From Desertimonas sp963733085 (GTDB taxonomy: Bacteria > Actinomycetota > Acidimicrobiia > Acidimicrobiales > Ilumatobacteraceae): a stretch of 64,000 nucleotides of DNA. The position numbers and the translations under genes were made by a program. The notes beneath the pieces are model-generated. The model ran no database searches. It was not told the origin of the DNA and saw nothing but the letters and a program-made list of their open reading frames with translations. Location: positions 806,001 to 870,000 of the forward strand of contig CAVTBY010000010.1 in the NCBI GenBank assembly GCA_963733085.1, in the 5' to 3' direction. Positions 1-9,000 of the stretch are shown here, one piece after another. Position 1 is the stretch's first letter, and each line of letters starts with the position of its first letter.

Positions 1-954
1 CGCGCCGCTCGACCCGGAGATCGTCGCGGCACGCAAAGGCCGGCTATCGCCACTATCGCCAGCAGGCTCGGCACACGCACATCGGCGTACTCGATTGGGT
101 GAGCGACGATCTGGCAACGGCGACCGATCCCGAGGAGCGCAACCAGCGCTTCCGTGCGCGCTGGGAGCAGGGAACTCCGTACGGAGTGACGTTCTCGTTT
201 GCCGACGTTCTGATCGACCCAGCCGCCAACGAGCTCGCCGCCGACTTCGTGCGCGACCGCATCCGCGAGCGGATCGATGACCCCGCTGTCGCCGACGCGT
301 TGACGCCCACGAGCTATCCGTTCGCGACGAAGCGAGTGTGCCTCGACACCGGGTACTTCGAGACGTTCAACCGTGCCAACGTCACGCTCGTCGACCTCCG
401 ATCTACGCCTCTCGTCGAGGTGACGGCGACTGGTCTGCGCACCACCGCCGAACACCACGACGTCGATGCGATCGTGTTCGCCACCGGATTCGACGCTCTC
501 ACCGGCCCGCTGCTCGCCGTCAATCCGGTCGGCCGCGATGGTGTCTCACTCGCCGAGCGGTGGGCCGAAGGGCCGCGGACGTATCTCGGCGTGGCCACGG
601 CCGGCTTCCCGAACCTGTTCATCGTCGCCGGACCGGGGAGCCCGTCGGTGTTCAGCAACATGATCGTGTCGATCGAGCAGCATGTGGAGTGGATCGCCGA
701 CTGCGTGGCGTCGATGGACGACACGCGGCGCCACCGTGATCGAGGCGACCGAGGCCGCCGAGGACGAGTGGGTCGCCCACATCGCCGAGGTCGCCGATCT
801 CACTCTCTTCCCGCGGGCCGACTCGTGGTACATGGGTGCCAACGTGCCCGGCAAGCCCCGGGTGTTCCTCGCCTACCTCGGCGGAGTGGGGACCTATCGC
901 GACCTCTGCGACGGTGTCGCCGCCGACAGCTATCGGGGGTTCACCTTCCGATGA
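1..954 (+). pseudogene. Baeyer-Villiger-type flavin monooxygenase, C-terminal part, frameshifted
   Basis: The translation resembles the C-terminal two thirds of FAD/NADPH-dependent Baeyer-Villiger monooxygenases (cyclohexanone monooxygenase type), including the stretch IVFATGFDALTG and the later PRTYLGVATAGFPNLFIVAG, both typical of the family. The gene enters from the left edge, so its Rossmann FAD motif is outside the window. The reading changes frame near position 40 (DPEIVAARK continues in the next frame as YRHYRQQ) and again near 725, after which the family-like end (ADSWYMGANVPGKPRVFLAYLGG) continues to a stop at 952-954. Two shifts make it a pseudogene as read; sequencing indels are the alternative. 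Family assignment is from recalled family patterns, not a search. Confidence 0.75.
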
Positions 955-1076
955 ACTGGCAGGCGGCGGTCGCCTGGCTCGGTGCCGCGGCACTGCTCAC
1001 GCCCGCACGCCGGTAACGCACCGAACGAGCCGCCACCGCTTGGGCCGTCCTCCCCTGCGACCACGACGACGGCTAT

Positions 1077-1574
1077 GTGCGCTTCCGACGTATCCCGATA
1101 CAGGTCCCGGCGGACGACCTACCGGTTGCCGTCTGCGTGATCGGCAGCGACGAGGCCGGCAACGAGGGTGCGCCGTATCGTGAGCTGATCGAAGCAGATG
1201 TTGCGTCAACCCTCGAGGTGTCCGGAGTCGTGCGCTACCGCGAACGTATGGCGCTGCCTGAGGGGGCGATCGTCACCGTCCGCGTCGAGGATGTCTCGCT
1301 CGCCGACGCCCCGGCAGCGACGATCGCCGAGCAGGTGATCGAGCCGACGCATCAGGTGCCGATTCCGATCGCCATTTTTCTCGACCCCACCGAGCTCGAC
1401 GAACGCCGTCGCTACGCGGTGAGGGCCGAGATCACCGTCGACCATGACCTGCTGTGGACGTCCGACACGAATGTCCCGGTGTCGTCGTCGAAGCCGACCA
1501 CTGGCCTCGATCTCGTCCTCGTGCGGGCTCGTGACTCGGCCCAATCGGAATGGCCGGCGAGGCGTCGACGTTGA
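1077..1574 (+). CDS. YbaY/YscW-domain protein
   Basis: 165 residues. The central part (RYRERMALPEGAIVTVRVED, then DVSLADAPAATIAEQVIEP and YAVRAEITVD) matches the compact beta-sandwich of the YbaY / YscW lipoprotein family, whose members are usually lipoproteins of unknown or chaperone-like role. Here no signal peptide or lipobox Cys is visible, and the first 45 residues look like the remnant of a preceding similar domain. The only start candidate after the upstream stop at 1014 is GTG 1077, with no clear ribosome binding site, so the true N-terminus may be missing. It lies 7 bp ahead of the DUF427 gene and is probably cotranscribed with it. Confidence 0.6.
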   Translation: MRFRRIPIQVPADDLPVAVCVIGSDEAGNEGAPYRELIEADVASTLEVSGVVRYRERMALPEGAIVTVRVEDVSLADAPAATIAEQVIEPTHQVPIPIAIFLDPTELDERRRYAVRAEITVDHDLLWTSDTNVPVSSSKPTTGLDLVLVRARDSAQSEWPARRRR

Positions 1575-1581
1575 ACAACCC

Positions 1582-1947
1582 ATGAGTGGAGGACACACCG
1601 TCACCGTCACACCCAGTGACGCCCACGTCGAGGTGAGACTCGAGGGCGAGCTGTTGGCCACGACCGATCGAGCGCTGCGGCTCGAAGAGACCGGGCTCCC
1701 GGCGCGCTACTACCTTCCGAAGGAGGACGTGCGGATGGATCTTCTCCACCCGACCTCGTTCCACACGACGTGCCCGTTCAAGGGAGAGGCGTCGTACTGG
1801 TCTGCCAACGTCGGGGGACGGACCCACGACGGCATCGTGTGGGCGTACGAGTCGCCGCTCCAGACGGTCGCCGAGATCGCTGGCCACATCTCGTTCTACC
1901 CCGACCGCGCCGAGGTCACCGTCGACGGCGAGCGGATGTCCGCCTAA
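1582..1947 (+). CDS. DUF427 domain protein
   Basis: 121 residues from ATG 1582, 7 bp after the preceding stop. The sequence carries the DUF427 hallmarks: a LEETGLPARYYLPKEDVRMD stretch, the FHTTCPFKGEASYWSANVGG loop and the ending ISFYPDRAEVTVDGE. DUF427 proteins are small single-domain beta-rich proteins of unknown function that are common in actinobacteria. The length is normal and the gene appears intact. No cofactor can be inferred from the sequence alone. Confidence 0.85.
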   Translation: MSGGHTVTVTPSDAHVEVRLEGELLATTDRALRLEETGLPARYYLPKEDVRMDLLHPTSFHTTCPFKGEASYWSANVGGRTHDGIVWAYESPLQTVAEIAGHISFYPDRAEVTVDGERMSA

Positions 1948-1981
1948 TCGCGAGGCCACTGAAGCTGTTACACCCCATCTC

Positions 1982-1987
1982 TACGAT
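1982..1987 (+). promoter_or_regulatory. -10 box of a leaderless promoter, separated from its gene by the IS insertion
   Basis: TACGAT lies 6 bp before the ATG at 1994, the spacing expected when transcription starts at the A of the start codon. That ATG sits in the left copy of CATGAG duplicated by the IS1595-type element, so this is most likely the original promoter of the DUF222-HNH gene now found at 3036. It now points into the antisense of the transposase. Confidence 0.55.
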
Positions 1988-1992
1988 GGGTA

Positions 1993-1998
1993 CATGAG
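1993..1998. repeat. Target-site direct repeat, left copy (CATGAG)
   Basis: CATGAG directly precedes the left terminal inverted repeat and recurs at 3035-3040 directly after the right one. It contains the ATG and second codon start of the interrupted gene. IS1595 relatives usually duplicate 8 bp; only 6 match here. Confidence 0.65.
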
Positions 1999-2022
1999 TA
2001 TTGCGTATCCCCTTAAGTCCAG
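1999..2022. repeat. Left terminal inverted repeat of the IS1595-type element
   Basis: This sequence is the reverse complement of 3011-3034 apart from two transitions (positions 14 and 17 of the repeat). It is the putative transposase binding and cleavage end. Confidence 0.85.
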
Positions 2023-2028
2023 CGGGGC

Positions 2029-2988
2029 CTAGATCTTGTGGGTGATGACGTCGTAGGGCTGAGGGTCGGTGTTCACGGCCTGCTCGACGAGGCGATACCA
2101 CAGCAGCCCTCGGGATCGGCTGGTGCGCCGGTTGAAGCGGAAGGTGAACTCGTCGAGGTAGTAGTCGAGGTGCTCAGCGGACTGGCCGAAATGCATCGTC
2201 CCGGCGAGCCACCGTTTGAGCAGCGAGCTGACCCGATGGACGCCGGGGAGCAGCTCGTGGGCAGGGTTCGGGGACGAGTGCACGACGATCGGGACATGCT
2301 GGAGATGCAGCTTCTTGGCGACGAAGGCGTAGGAGGACTCGCCGTCGGTGTAGAGGATCGTGCCCGCCGCGATCGAGTCCTCGGAGAAGCGCAACAGCTC
2401 GTACTTGCGGTCGGTGGTGTCGATGCTGCGCATCCTGAGCCGCCCCAAACGACGTGGTGGGAAGCGCTCGACGGCGATCGCGACCTCCTCCTTGTTGGCG
2501 TAACGCGGCCCGCCCCTGCCCTGGCCACGGCCACCGATGAAGGTCTGATCGATCTCCACGGCGACGCCATCGCCACCGAGACGCTCACGATCCGGGCGGA
2601 CCATCGCTCGACGCAGCTTGTGCATCCACGCCCACGCCGTCTCATAGGAGCCGTGACCGAGCACACGTTGCAGACCGAGCGCCGAGACACCGTGCTTCTG
2701 GGCGCACACGAACCACATCGCCGAGAACCACACGCGCAGCGGATAGCGGCTGCGGTGAAAGATCGTGCCCGCCGTCACCGACGTCTGACGGCCACAGCGG
2801 CGACACATCCACAGGCCCCGCGCCGTCGTCCACGACTCGTCGCCCCCGCAGTTCGGGCAACGGAACCCGTCTGGCCAGCGCACCTTGGCGAGGAACTGCC
2901 GGCAGGCGTCGTCATCGGGAAACCAGGCCTCGAACGACTGCCAGGTACCCGGATAGTGCACCCCGGCCTTTGGCGTCACCGACTCCAC
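2029..2988 (-). CDS. IS1595-family transposase
   Basis: 319 residues. An N-terminal zinc ribbon has the pairs CPNC and CRRC (about residues 44-70). It is followed by the ISXO2/DDE_IS1595-type catalytic domain, with the first acidic residue in EIDQTFIGGRGQG, the second in YTDGESSY, and a C-terminal HLDYYLDEFTFRFNRR block supplying the third acidic residue. It catalyses cut-and-paste or copy-out movement of the element. The ORF is uninterrupted and fills the space between the terminal repeats, so the element may be active. The family identification rests on these motifs and the element layout. Confidence 0.9.
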   Translation of the reverse strand: MESVTPKAGVHYPGTWQSFEAWFPDDDACRQFLAKVRWPDGFRCPNCGGDESWTTARGLWMCRRCGRQTSVTAGTIFHRSRYPLRVWFSAMWFVCAQKHGVSALGLQRVLGHGSYETAWAWMHKLRRAMVRPDRERLGGDGVAVEIDQTFIGGRGQGRGGPRYANKEEVAIAVERFPPRRLGRLRMRSIDTTDRKYELLRFSEDSIAAGTILYTDGESSYAFVAKKLHLQHVPIVVHSSPNPAHELLPGVHRVSSLLKRWLAGTMHFGQSAEHLDYYLDEFTFRFNRRTSRSRGLLWYRLVEQAVNTDPQPYDVITHKI

Positions 2989-3010
2989 GAATCACAACAT
3001 ATAGGAGTGA

Positions 3011-3034
3011 CTGGACTCAAAGGGATACGCAATA
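3011..3034. repeat. Right terminal inverted repeat of the IS1595-type element
   Basis: It pairs with 1999-2022. It lies immediately upstream of the ATG at 3036 and includes AAAGGGA about 10 nt before that ATG, which could act as a weak ribosome binding site for the downstream gene. Confidence 0.85.
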
Positions 3035-3040
3035 CATGAG
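3035..3040. repeat. Target-site direct repeat, right copy (CATGAG)
   Basis: This is the right copy of the 6 bp duplication; its ATG (3036-3038) is the start codon of the interrupted DUF222-HNH gene. Confidence 0.65.
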
Positions 3041-4444
3041 TTCGGTGCGGCCGTTGGTGTGGGGGGATGAACCCGATGACGGGTCGGTGCTGGACGCGTT
3101 CGTCAAGTTGCTGGTCGCCGACCCCAACGAGCGCAACAGCGAGGGGTTGGCCGGGTTGGTGCGTCGCTCGTTGCGGGTGCGTGGCTGGCTCGACGCCGTC
3201 GACGCACGGATCGCCGGGCGCGCCGCCGAGCTGGCCGCGGCGGGCGAGAGTGAGGCGCCGTCCGCGGTGCTGGCCGGCGGCGGCCGACGCGCCAAGCGGG
3301 ACGCCGAAGCTGCGGCGGCACGCGGCGGTGTGTGTCAGCGGATGCCCGAGCTCGGCGCGGCGCTCGGCTGACGGCACGATCGGGGCCGGTCACGTCGACG
3401 CGTCGTCAACGCGGTGAGGCATCTCGACGACGACGCCAAAGAGGAGTTGGCCGGGCACGCCGAAGCGTTGGTCAACGCCGCGGCGACGATGACACCCGAG
3501 CAATTCGACCGCGAGGTCCGTGACCTCGCCCGTGACCTCGCCGGTGACGGCGGACTGTCTCGTCACGAACGGCTGCGCCGGCAACGCAACGTGCGGCGTT
3601 GGGTCGACAAGCACACCGGGATGTGCAAGACGCTGCTCAGCTTGGATCCGCTCGACGACGCCAAAGTGTGGACAGCGTTCAACGCCGCGGTCGGCGCCGC
3701 CCGTGCCGTCAACCAGGACGACGACGAGCGCACCTGGGACCAGCTACAGACCGACGCCATCGTCGACCACATCACCCGCCCCACCAGCGATCGAAGCGAC
3801 GGCGGTGGCGGGCAGGGGGCGGAAGTGTCAGTGCTCATCGACTACACCGCCCTGTTGCACGGCGGAGAAGCCAAGGTCGCCGAGACCTCCGACGGCCAGG
3901 ACTTGCCGGTCGAGGTGATCCGCCGGCTGTGCTGCGACGGCACGATCGTGCCCGTCTGGCTGAGCGGCGAGTTCGAGGTGCTCGCCGTCGGCCGCCAGTG
4001 CCGGCTGGCGACACGGCCCCAACGCCGGGCGTTACGGGCGATGTACCGGACCTGCTGCATGCCCGGCTGCACCGTCGAGTTCGATGCCTGCCGGATCCAT
4101 CACGTCACCTTCTGGGAACACCTCGGCCCGACCAACCTCGACAACCTGGTACCGATCTGCGAGCAGCACCACCACCTCGTCCACGAAGGCGGCTGGACCC
4201 TGCAGCTACACCCGGACGACGAATCACCCTCCACCGACCCGACGGCACCCTCTCCTTCGACGGCATCACCACCGACCGCATCTCGCCGAAGACCATCGAC
4301 GTCGGCGTCAAAGACCTTGCCGTGGCGGAGCCGCCGCCGTCGTCAGCGCCCTGTCAACGCAAACGGCCGCCACCGAGCACTGCCGCCGAAGTCGCCGAGG
4401 AACTCGAACTCGCCCTCCACCACATCGCCGCCAACGCTCCGTGA
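3036..4444 (+). pseudogene. DUF222 / HNH endonuclease (13E12-type) gene, promoter displaced and frameshifted
   Basis: The N-terminus (WLDAVDARIAGRAAELAAAG) and middle (MTPEQFDREVRDLARDLAGD) match DUF222. The C-terminal HNH domain has CCMPGCTVEFDACRIHHV, NLDNLVPICEQHHHLVHEGG. The family is abundant in actinobacteria, with a presumed nuclease role often linked to mobile elements. The frame breaks near 3366, near 3400 and near 4215 (the end, RRITLHRPDGTLSFDG, is in another frame), so no full-length product is possible as read. Its native promoter lies on the far side of the IS element. The zinc- and metal-binding residues of the HNH fold are intact, so decay may have followed the IS insertion. 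Confidence 0.8.
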
Positions 4445-4451
4445 GATCCGG

Positions 4452-5276
4452 TTACGTCAGGCCGACTTTGCCCGCCAGACGTTCGAGGATGAGGTAGACC
4501 AAGTAGCCGAACCCGGCGAGGACGGCGGCGGGCAGGATCCACAGCGCGGCGATCGCAGCGACGAGGCCGGCGCCGTATTGCTTGCCCCACAGCGGCGCGG
4601 CAACGAACGGCAGCAACACGGCGACGACGAGGAGCACCGCGGCGTCGACAGGGCTGCTCCATTCAAGGAGCGCCGCCCCGACTCCCCAGACGATCGACAC
4701 GATCCCAACGATGGCGAGAAGGAGCCATGCGATCACCGATAACCGACGCGTCCCACCGGCAGCCCAGCGCGAGCGCAGAGCGACGGCGGTCCACATGATC
4801 CATCGCTTGAGGCACGGCACGCCCGCTGCCTGCATCATCTCCCGGAAGAACCGGTCGGCGAGTGTGTCGCTGCCGAGTGCGCCCGCGTTCGGCTCATCAA
4901 CGATCAGGTTGTCGTGAATGATCGCGGCCAGCGTGTGGGCGCCGTAGGAGCTCTCGAACCAACGCATGTAGCGAGGCACTGACGCCATGTCGGTGGGATT
5001 CTCGGCGGTCGGGGTGAACGTCCTGGCATCGTCAACGGCCGCGCGCGCCTCCTGCGCGGTCTTGCCATCGCCAACGAGCCGGTCGATGAGCAACTGCTCC
5101 ATGTCAGGATCGCTGAAACGGAACGCGTCTCGCACCAGGAAGCGCTTCCTGTCGATCTGGATGAACCCGACATTCCCGTGCGGCTCGTCGACCTCGAAGC
5201 CCGACATGGGCGCGACGCGCCAAGGCGTCCACGTCGCCGCCGAGGTCGAGGGAGCGGTCATGGGAGGGGTCACCAT
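4452..5276 (-). CDS. DUF1353 domain protein with C-terminal membrane helices
   Basis: 274 residues from ATG 5276, chosen because a CATATT -10 box lies 7 nt upstream (5284-5289). The N-terminal 150 residues match DUF1353 (YGAHTLAAIIHDNLI, then DRFFREMMQAAGVP), a small family also found in phages and thought to be a cysteine- and histidine-containing hydrolase-like fold; its function is unknown. The last 110 residues contain three or four hydrophobic helices (LSVIAWLLLAIVGIVSIVWG, then DAAVLLVVAVLLPFVAA, LVAAIAALWILPAAVLAGF), so the protein is probably anchored in the membrane. It is convergent with the damaged DUF222 gene. Confidence 0.7.
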   Translation of the reverse strand: MVTPPMTAPSTSAATWTPWRVAPMSGFEVDEPHGNVGFIQIDRKRFLVRDAFRFSDPDMEQLLIDRLVGDGKTAQEARAAVDDARTFTPTAENPTDMASVPRYMRWFESSYGAHTLAAIIHDNLIVDEPNAGALGSDTLADRFFREMMQAAGVPCLKRWIMWTAVALRSRWAAGGTRRLSVIAWLLLAIVGIVSIVWGVGAALLEWSSPVDAAVLLVVAVLLPFVAAPLWGKQYGAGLVAAIAALWILPAAVLAGFGYLVYLILERLAGKVGLT

Positions 5277-5342
5277 GACCGCCAATATGACAGCTCGGGT
5301 TGGCGGTGACGCCGAAATACTCAAGACGGAAATACTGGACCG
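5277..5342. promoter_or_regulatory. Divergent promoter region with a repeated GAAATACT motif
   Basis: On the minus strand, CATATT (5284-5289) is 7 nt from the DUF1353 start. On the plus strand, GAAATACT occurs at 5314-5321 and 5329-5336; the second copy contains AATACT 6 nt before the P450-like ATG and could be its -10 box. The 15 bp spacing of the two copies could also be a regulator site. Confidence 0.4.
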
Positions 5343-5930
5343 ATGATGGTTCTCACCGACAGCGCGGCGGTACTCGCTGCACTCGAGGAGTCGGCGCTGT
5401 TACCACATCCGAGCGCAGACCCGTCGACGGGATCGACGATGCGACTTCGCGCCGCGATGGCTCGCTTCAGCGGGCCGGACCACCATCCCGACCGGCACGA
5501 CGCGGTGCTCGAGGCGATCGCCAAGATCGTCCCGACCGAGACACTGGGCACCGCCCTGGGACTTCGTGGCTCGCTCGACGAGCTGATCGCCGACGTCGAG
5601 GCAGTGGTGCGGGTGATCGGACGCGCCGAACCGGCGACCACCGAGGCCGATGCCGCGACCGACCGTTTGCTCGACCGATGCGCCGACCTCGCGGCGGGCG
5701 CGGTACCGACCGCATCGTTGCGGTACCAGAACCTCGACGCCACCGCAGCGTGCTGGATCGGACGTCACCATCGAGATCGGCACCGCTGGCTTCCCATTTG
5801 GCGCAGGACCTCACCAGTGCCCTGGCCGGCGCATGGCCGAGCTGATCGTCGCCGGCGTCGTCGTCGCGATCGATGACGCTGGCTACTCGGTGGTGGTGTC
5901 CGACGGGACGGTCGATGCCGACGAAATGCG
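5343..5930 (+). pseudogene. Short P450-like heme-loop protein, frameshifted and 3'-truncated
   Basis: The C-terminal part reads TIEIGTAGFPFGAGPHQCPG, the cytochrome P450 cysteine-ligand loop. The whole reading from ATG 5343 is under 200 residues, against about 400 for a normal P450, and no ExxR or I-helix threonine motif is seen. The 140-residue N-terminal part is helical and Ala-rich (VLEAIAKIVPTETLGTALGL). The frame changes near 5755, just after QNLDATAA. After VDADEM (to 5928) similarity ends abruptly where a SnoaL-like gene on the other strand begins, consistent with a deletion junction. Short P450-like proteins exist in actinobacteria, so the short form itself may be natural; this copy is broken as read. 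Confidence 0.6.
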
Positions 5931-6091
5931 GGATTCTCGATCTCGCGGTCGTAGGCCTCCTTGCCGCTCAACCGGAAGTAGCCGAACACGGTCCACTCGA
6001 TGTCGTCGGTGAGGCAAGACAGGATTTGGGCGTGGTCGGACTTGTTGAAACCGTCGATGTACGTCTCGACCGTCTTCTTGTTGCGGGACAT
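5924..6091 (-). pseudogene. SnoaL-like (NTF2-fold) protein, N-terminal half only
   Basis: From ATG 6091 the protein reads MSRNKKTVETYIDGFNKSDH, continuing to WTVFGYFRLSGKEAYDREIE, the first half of a SnoaL/NTF2-like domain (normally 120-140 residues). After about 56 residues the family-like sequence stops at the junction with the P450-like gene. It starts 3 bp after the putA stop codon in the same direction, so it was probably the last gene of a putA unit. It is a truncated remnant. Confidence 0.65.
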
Positions 6092-6094
6092 GGC

Positions 6095-9000
6095 TCATTC
6101 TGAGGTCGCCGAGGCGGTCGACTCATCGGTGAGAAGACTCCGGTCTGAAGACTCATCGGTGCGAACCAGAACGCTGCCATAGCGGTGCAATGTTCGGCTG
6201 ATCGCCTGCTCGCGCAACCAGCGCGGCAATTCGATCGATCCGTCGGCACTGACCGGTGAGCGGTCGACGGCGACGTCGAGGCGATGGCACGCGGCGGCCA
6301 GCTGGTCGCCGACGTCAGTGAGGGCGCGCAATCGGACCACACCGAGGCTCCCGAGGCGGGCAGCGAGGTCCGGCTCCGACTCCGTACGAGCGTCGGAGAC
6401 GATCGCGACGACACCGCACTGCCGGGCCGCGGTGGTCGCTGCCTCCTCGGCGCCGTCGGGTGTGTCGTCCCCAACACGCACGACGACGACGCCGGCGACA
6501 GGAAGGTGGCGCAGGACGTTCGCCTCGCTGCGCAGTCCCGTGGCGTCGTGGCCGGTGGCGAACTGTTCGTTCCATGCGACCGCATAGCTGGTGGTCGCGG
6601 CGGCAACTTCGATGGCCACAGGAACGCTGCGCAGGAGGGCATGGACGTAATGCGGTCCGCCCGCCTTCGGAGCACCGCCGATCGACGAGCGCTTCCAACC
6701 GCCGAACGGCTGGCGGCGGACGATCGCCCCGGTGATGTGGCGGTTGACGTAGGCGTTGCCGACCTCGACGTGATCGAGCCAGTAGCGAATCTCGGCGTCG
6801 TCGAGCGATTGGACGCCACCGGTCAGCCCGAACGGGGTGCCGTTCTGCAAGCGCACGGCGTGGGCCAGATCGTCCGCCCGCATCACGCCGAGCACGGGCC
6901 CGAAGCACTCCGTCTGGTGGAACCACGACCCCTCCATCACTCCGACGCGGACACCGGGCGTCCAGCATCGGCTCATCGTCGCCTCGGCGTCGTCGCCGTG
7001 GCGGGACCCCGGCCGCTCGCGCGGCTCGACGAGCCAGTGCTCACCCCCGTCGAGCACCGTCAGCCCGCGCAGCAAGGGGTCCGACGGCGCAGCGATCAGC
7101 GGCGCCATCATCGTCGCCGGGTCGCCCGCCGCGCCGACACGCACGCTGCGCACGGCCGCCGCCAAGCGAGGGAGGAACTCGTCGCCGTCGTACACAGGCG
7201 CGGTGAGGATCAGCAGGCTCGCCGCCGAGCACTTCTGACCGGCGTGGCCGAATGCCGAGCGGACGACGTCACGGATCGCCGCGTCCATGTCGGCCGCCTC
7301 GGTGACGACGATGGCGTTCTTCCCACTCGTTTCGGCGAGGAGGCGCAGCTGCGGCTTCCAACCGAGGAACAGCTTTGCAGTGTCGTACGACCCGGTGAGC
7401 ACGACGGTGGCGACGTGGTCGTGGGTGATCAGCCGGCGGCCGACCTCATCGTCGGGACAGGCGATGAACTGCAGGACGTCACGCGGCACACCGGCCCGCC
7501 AGCACTGGTTGACGAGCAGCCAGGCTGTCTGGCGGGTCTCAGGCGGCGGCTTGAGGATCACGGTGTTGCCGGCCATGAGGGCGGCGAAGACACCGCCGGC
7601 GGGGATCGCGTACGGGAAGTTCCACGGCGACGCCACGACGACGACGCCGTAGGGCGCTGTCGACGGAGGGATCGTTGTGGTGCTGTAGTAACGGGCGAAG
7701 TCGATGGCTTCGGAGATCTCTGGATCTCCTTCGCGCACCGTCTTCGCCGCCTCGGCGGCCATCTGGGCGAGCGTCGCCCAGCGCTCGGCGTCGATCTGCT
7801 CGGCGACAGCCCGCAGCAATGTTCCCCGCTCGGCCGGCGAACGAGCCGACCACCGGCCAACGGCACCGGCCGCGGTACCGACGGTCGCGTCGATCGACGC
7901 GACGTCCGTCGTCAGCGGGTACTCGCCGTCGGGACACCCGTTGACTGCGTGCTTGGCGATCGCCGCGACGATGTCGGTGCGGCGATCGCTGTCGGTGAAG
8001 TCGGTGTCCGGGTGATTGACGAACACGGAGGGGTCGGGCGATCCCGAGACATCGATCGGACGGCGCAGCCGCTTCGTCGGAACGTCGTGCCGGGCCAGGA
8101 CCGCCGAACGGAACCGTTCCGCCTCGGCGGCGAACGCCGGCGAGCCCGGTTGCATCGCGAACATCGCCCGCAGGAAGTTCTCCGGTGCCGTGTTCTCGTC
8201 GAAGCGGCGGGCGAGGTAGGCGAGGCTCGCCTCGATCTCCTCGCGACGGACGATCGGGCAGTACAGCAGCATCGACCCGGACCGTTGCTGCACGGCTCGG
8301 GACTGCGCCGGCACCATCCCCTCCAACATCTCGATGTCGAGGTCGATGTCGACGTCGCCCCGCCGCGACGTCGGCAGCTCATCGCGCAGCGTGAGCGCCC
8401 AGGCGAGATCGAAGAGGTTGTGGCTGGCGACGCCGAGTCGGATCGCCCCCGCCCACTCCGGACGCAAGCAGGAGTCGAGCAAGCGCTTGTAGCTGGCGTC
8501 GGTATCCGCTTTCGTCGCGTACGGCGCCTGGACCCACCCGTGCTGTTCGGCGTCAACCTGCTCCATCGCCAGGTTGGCACCCTTGACGATGCGTACTTTG
8601 ATCGGGGCCCCGCCGGCAGCGACCCGGGCGGCCGCCCACGCCCCGATGCGGTCCATCACGTCATGCGAGTCGGGTAGATACGCCTGCAGCACGATGCCCG
8701 CCGGCATTTGCCGGTACGCCGGCTCGTCGAGGACGCCCAGGAACGCTTCGACGGTGAGGGCAAGGTCGGCGTACTCCTCCATGTCGAGATTGACGAAGAC
8801 CGCCGGTGTCGCGGCCATCGCCGCGTCGTAGATCCGCCGCAGAGCAGCGCTGATGCGGTCGACGGAATGCTCGAACGCGTAGACGTCGAGAAGGGCGCAG
8901 ATCGCCGAGATCTTCACCGAGATGTAGTCGACGTCCGGGCGTTGCACGGTGGCGATGACCCGGGCGATGCGCTGTTCGGCTTCGGCGTCGGACAGGATCG

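Larger units (their letters stand above)
1999..3034 (-). mobile_element. IS1595-type insertion sequence, complete
   Basis: A 1,036 bp element bounded by 24 bp terminal inverted repeats (1999-2022 and 3011-3034, 22 of 24 positions identical, outer end TATTGCGTATCCC) and flanked by the direct repeat CATGAG. It contains a single intact transposase gene. The matching direct repeats and intact ORF suggest a fairly recent insertion. It landed on the start codon of the DUF222-HNH gene. Confidence 0.85.

Noticed and set aside
4452..4708. Arg/Ser-rich open frames beside DUF1353
   Set aside because: They are out-of-frame readings of the membrane-helix part of the DUF1353 protein.
6284..8677. 797-codon open frame opposite putA
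   Set aside because: It is a high-GC antisense shadow; the opposite strand encodes an unmistakable PutA and the shadow matches no family.
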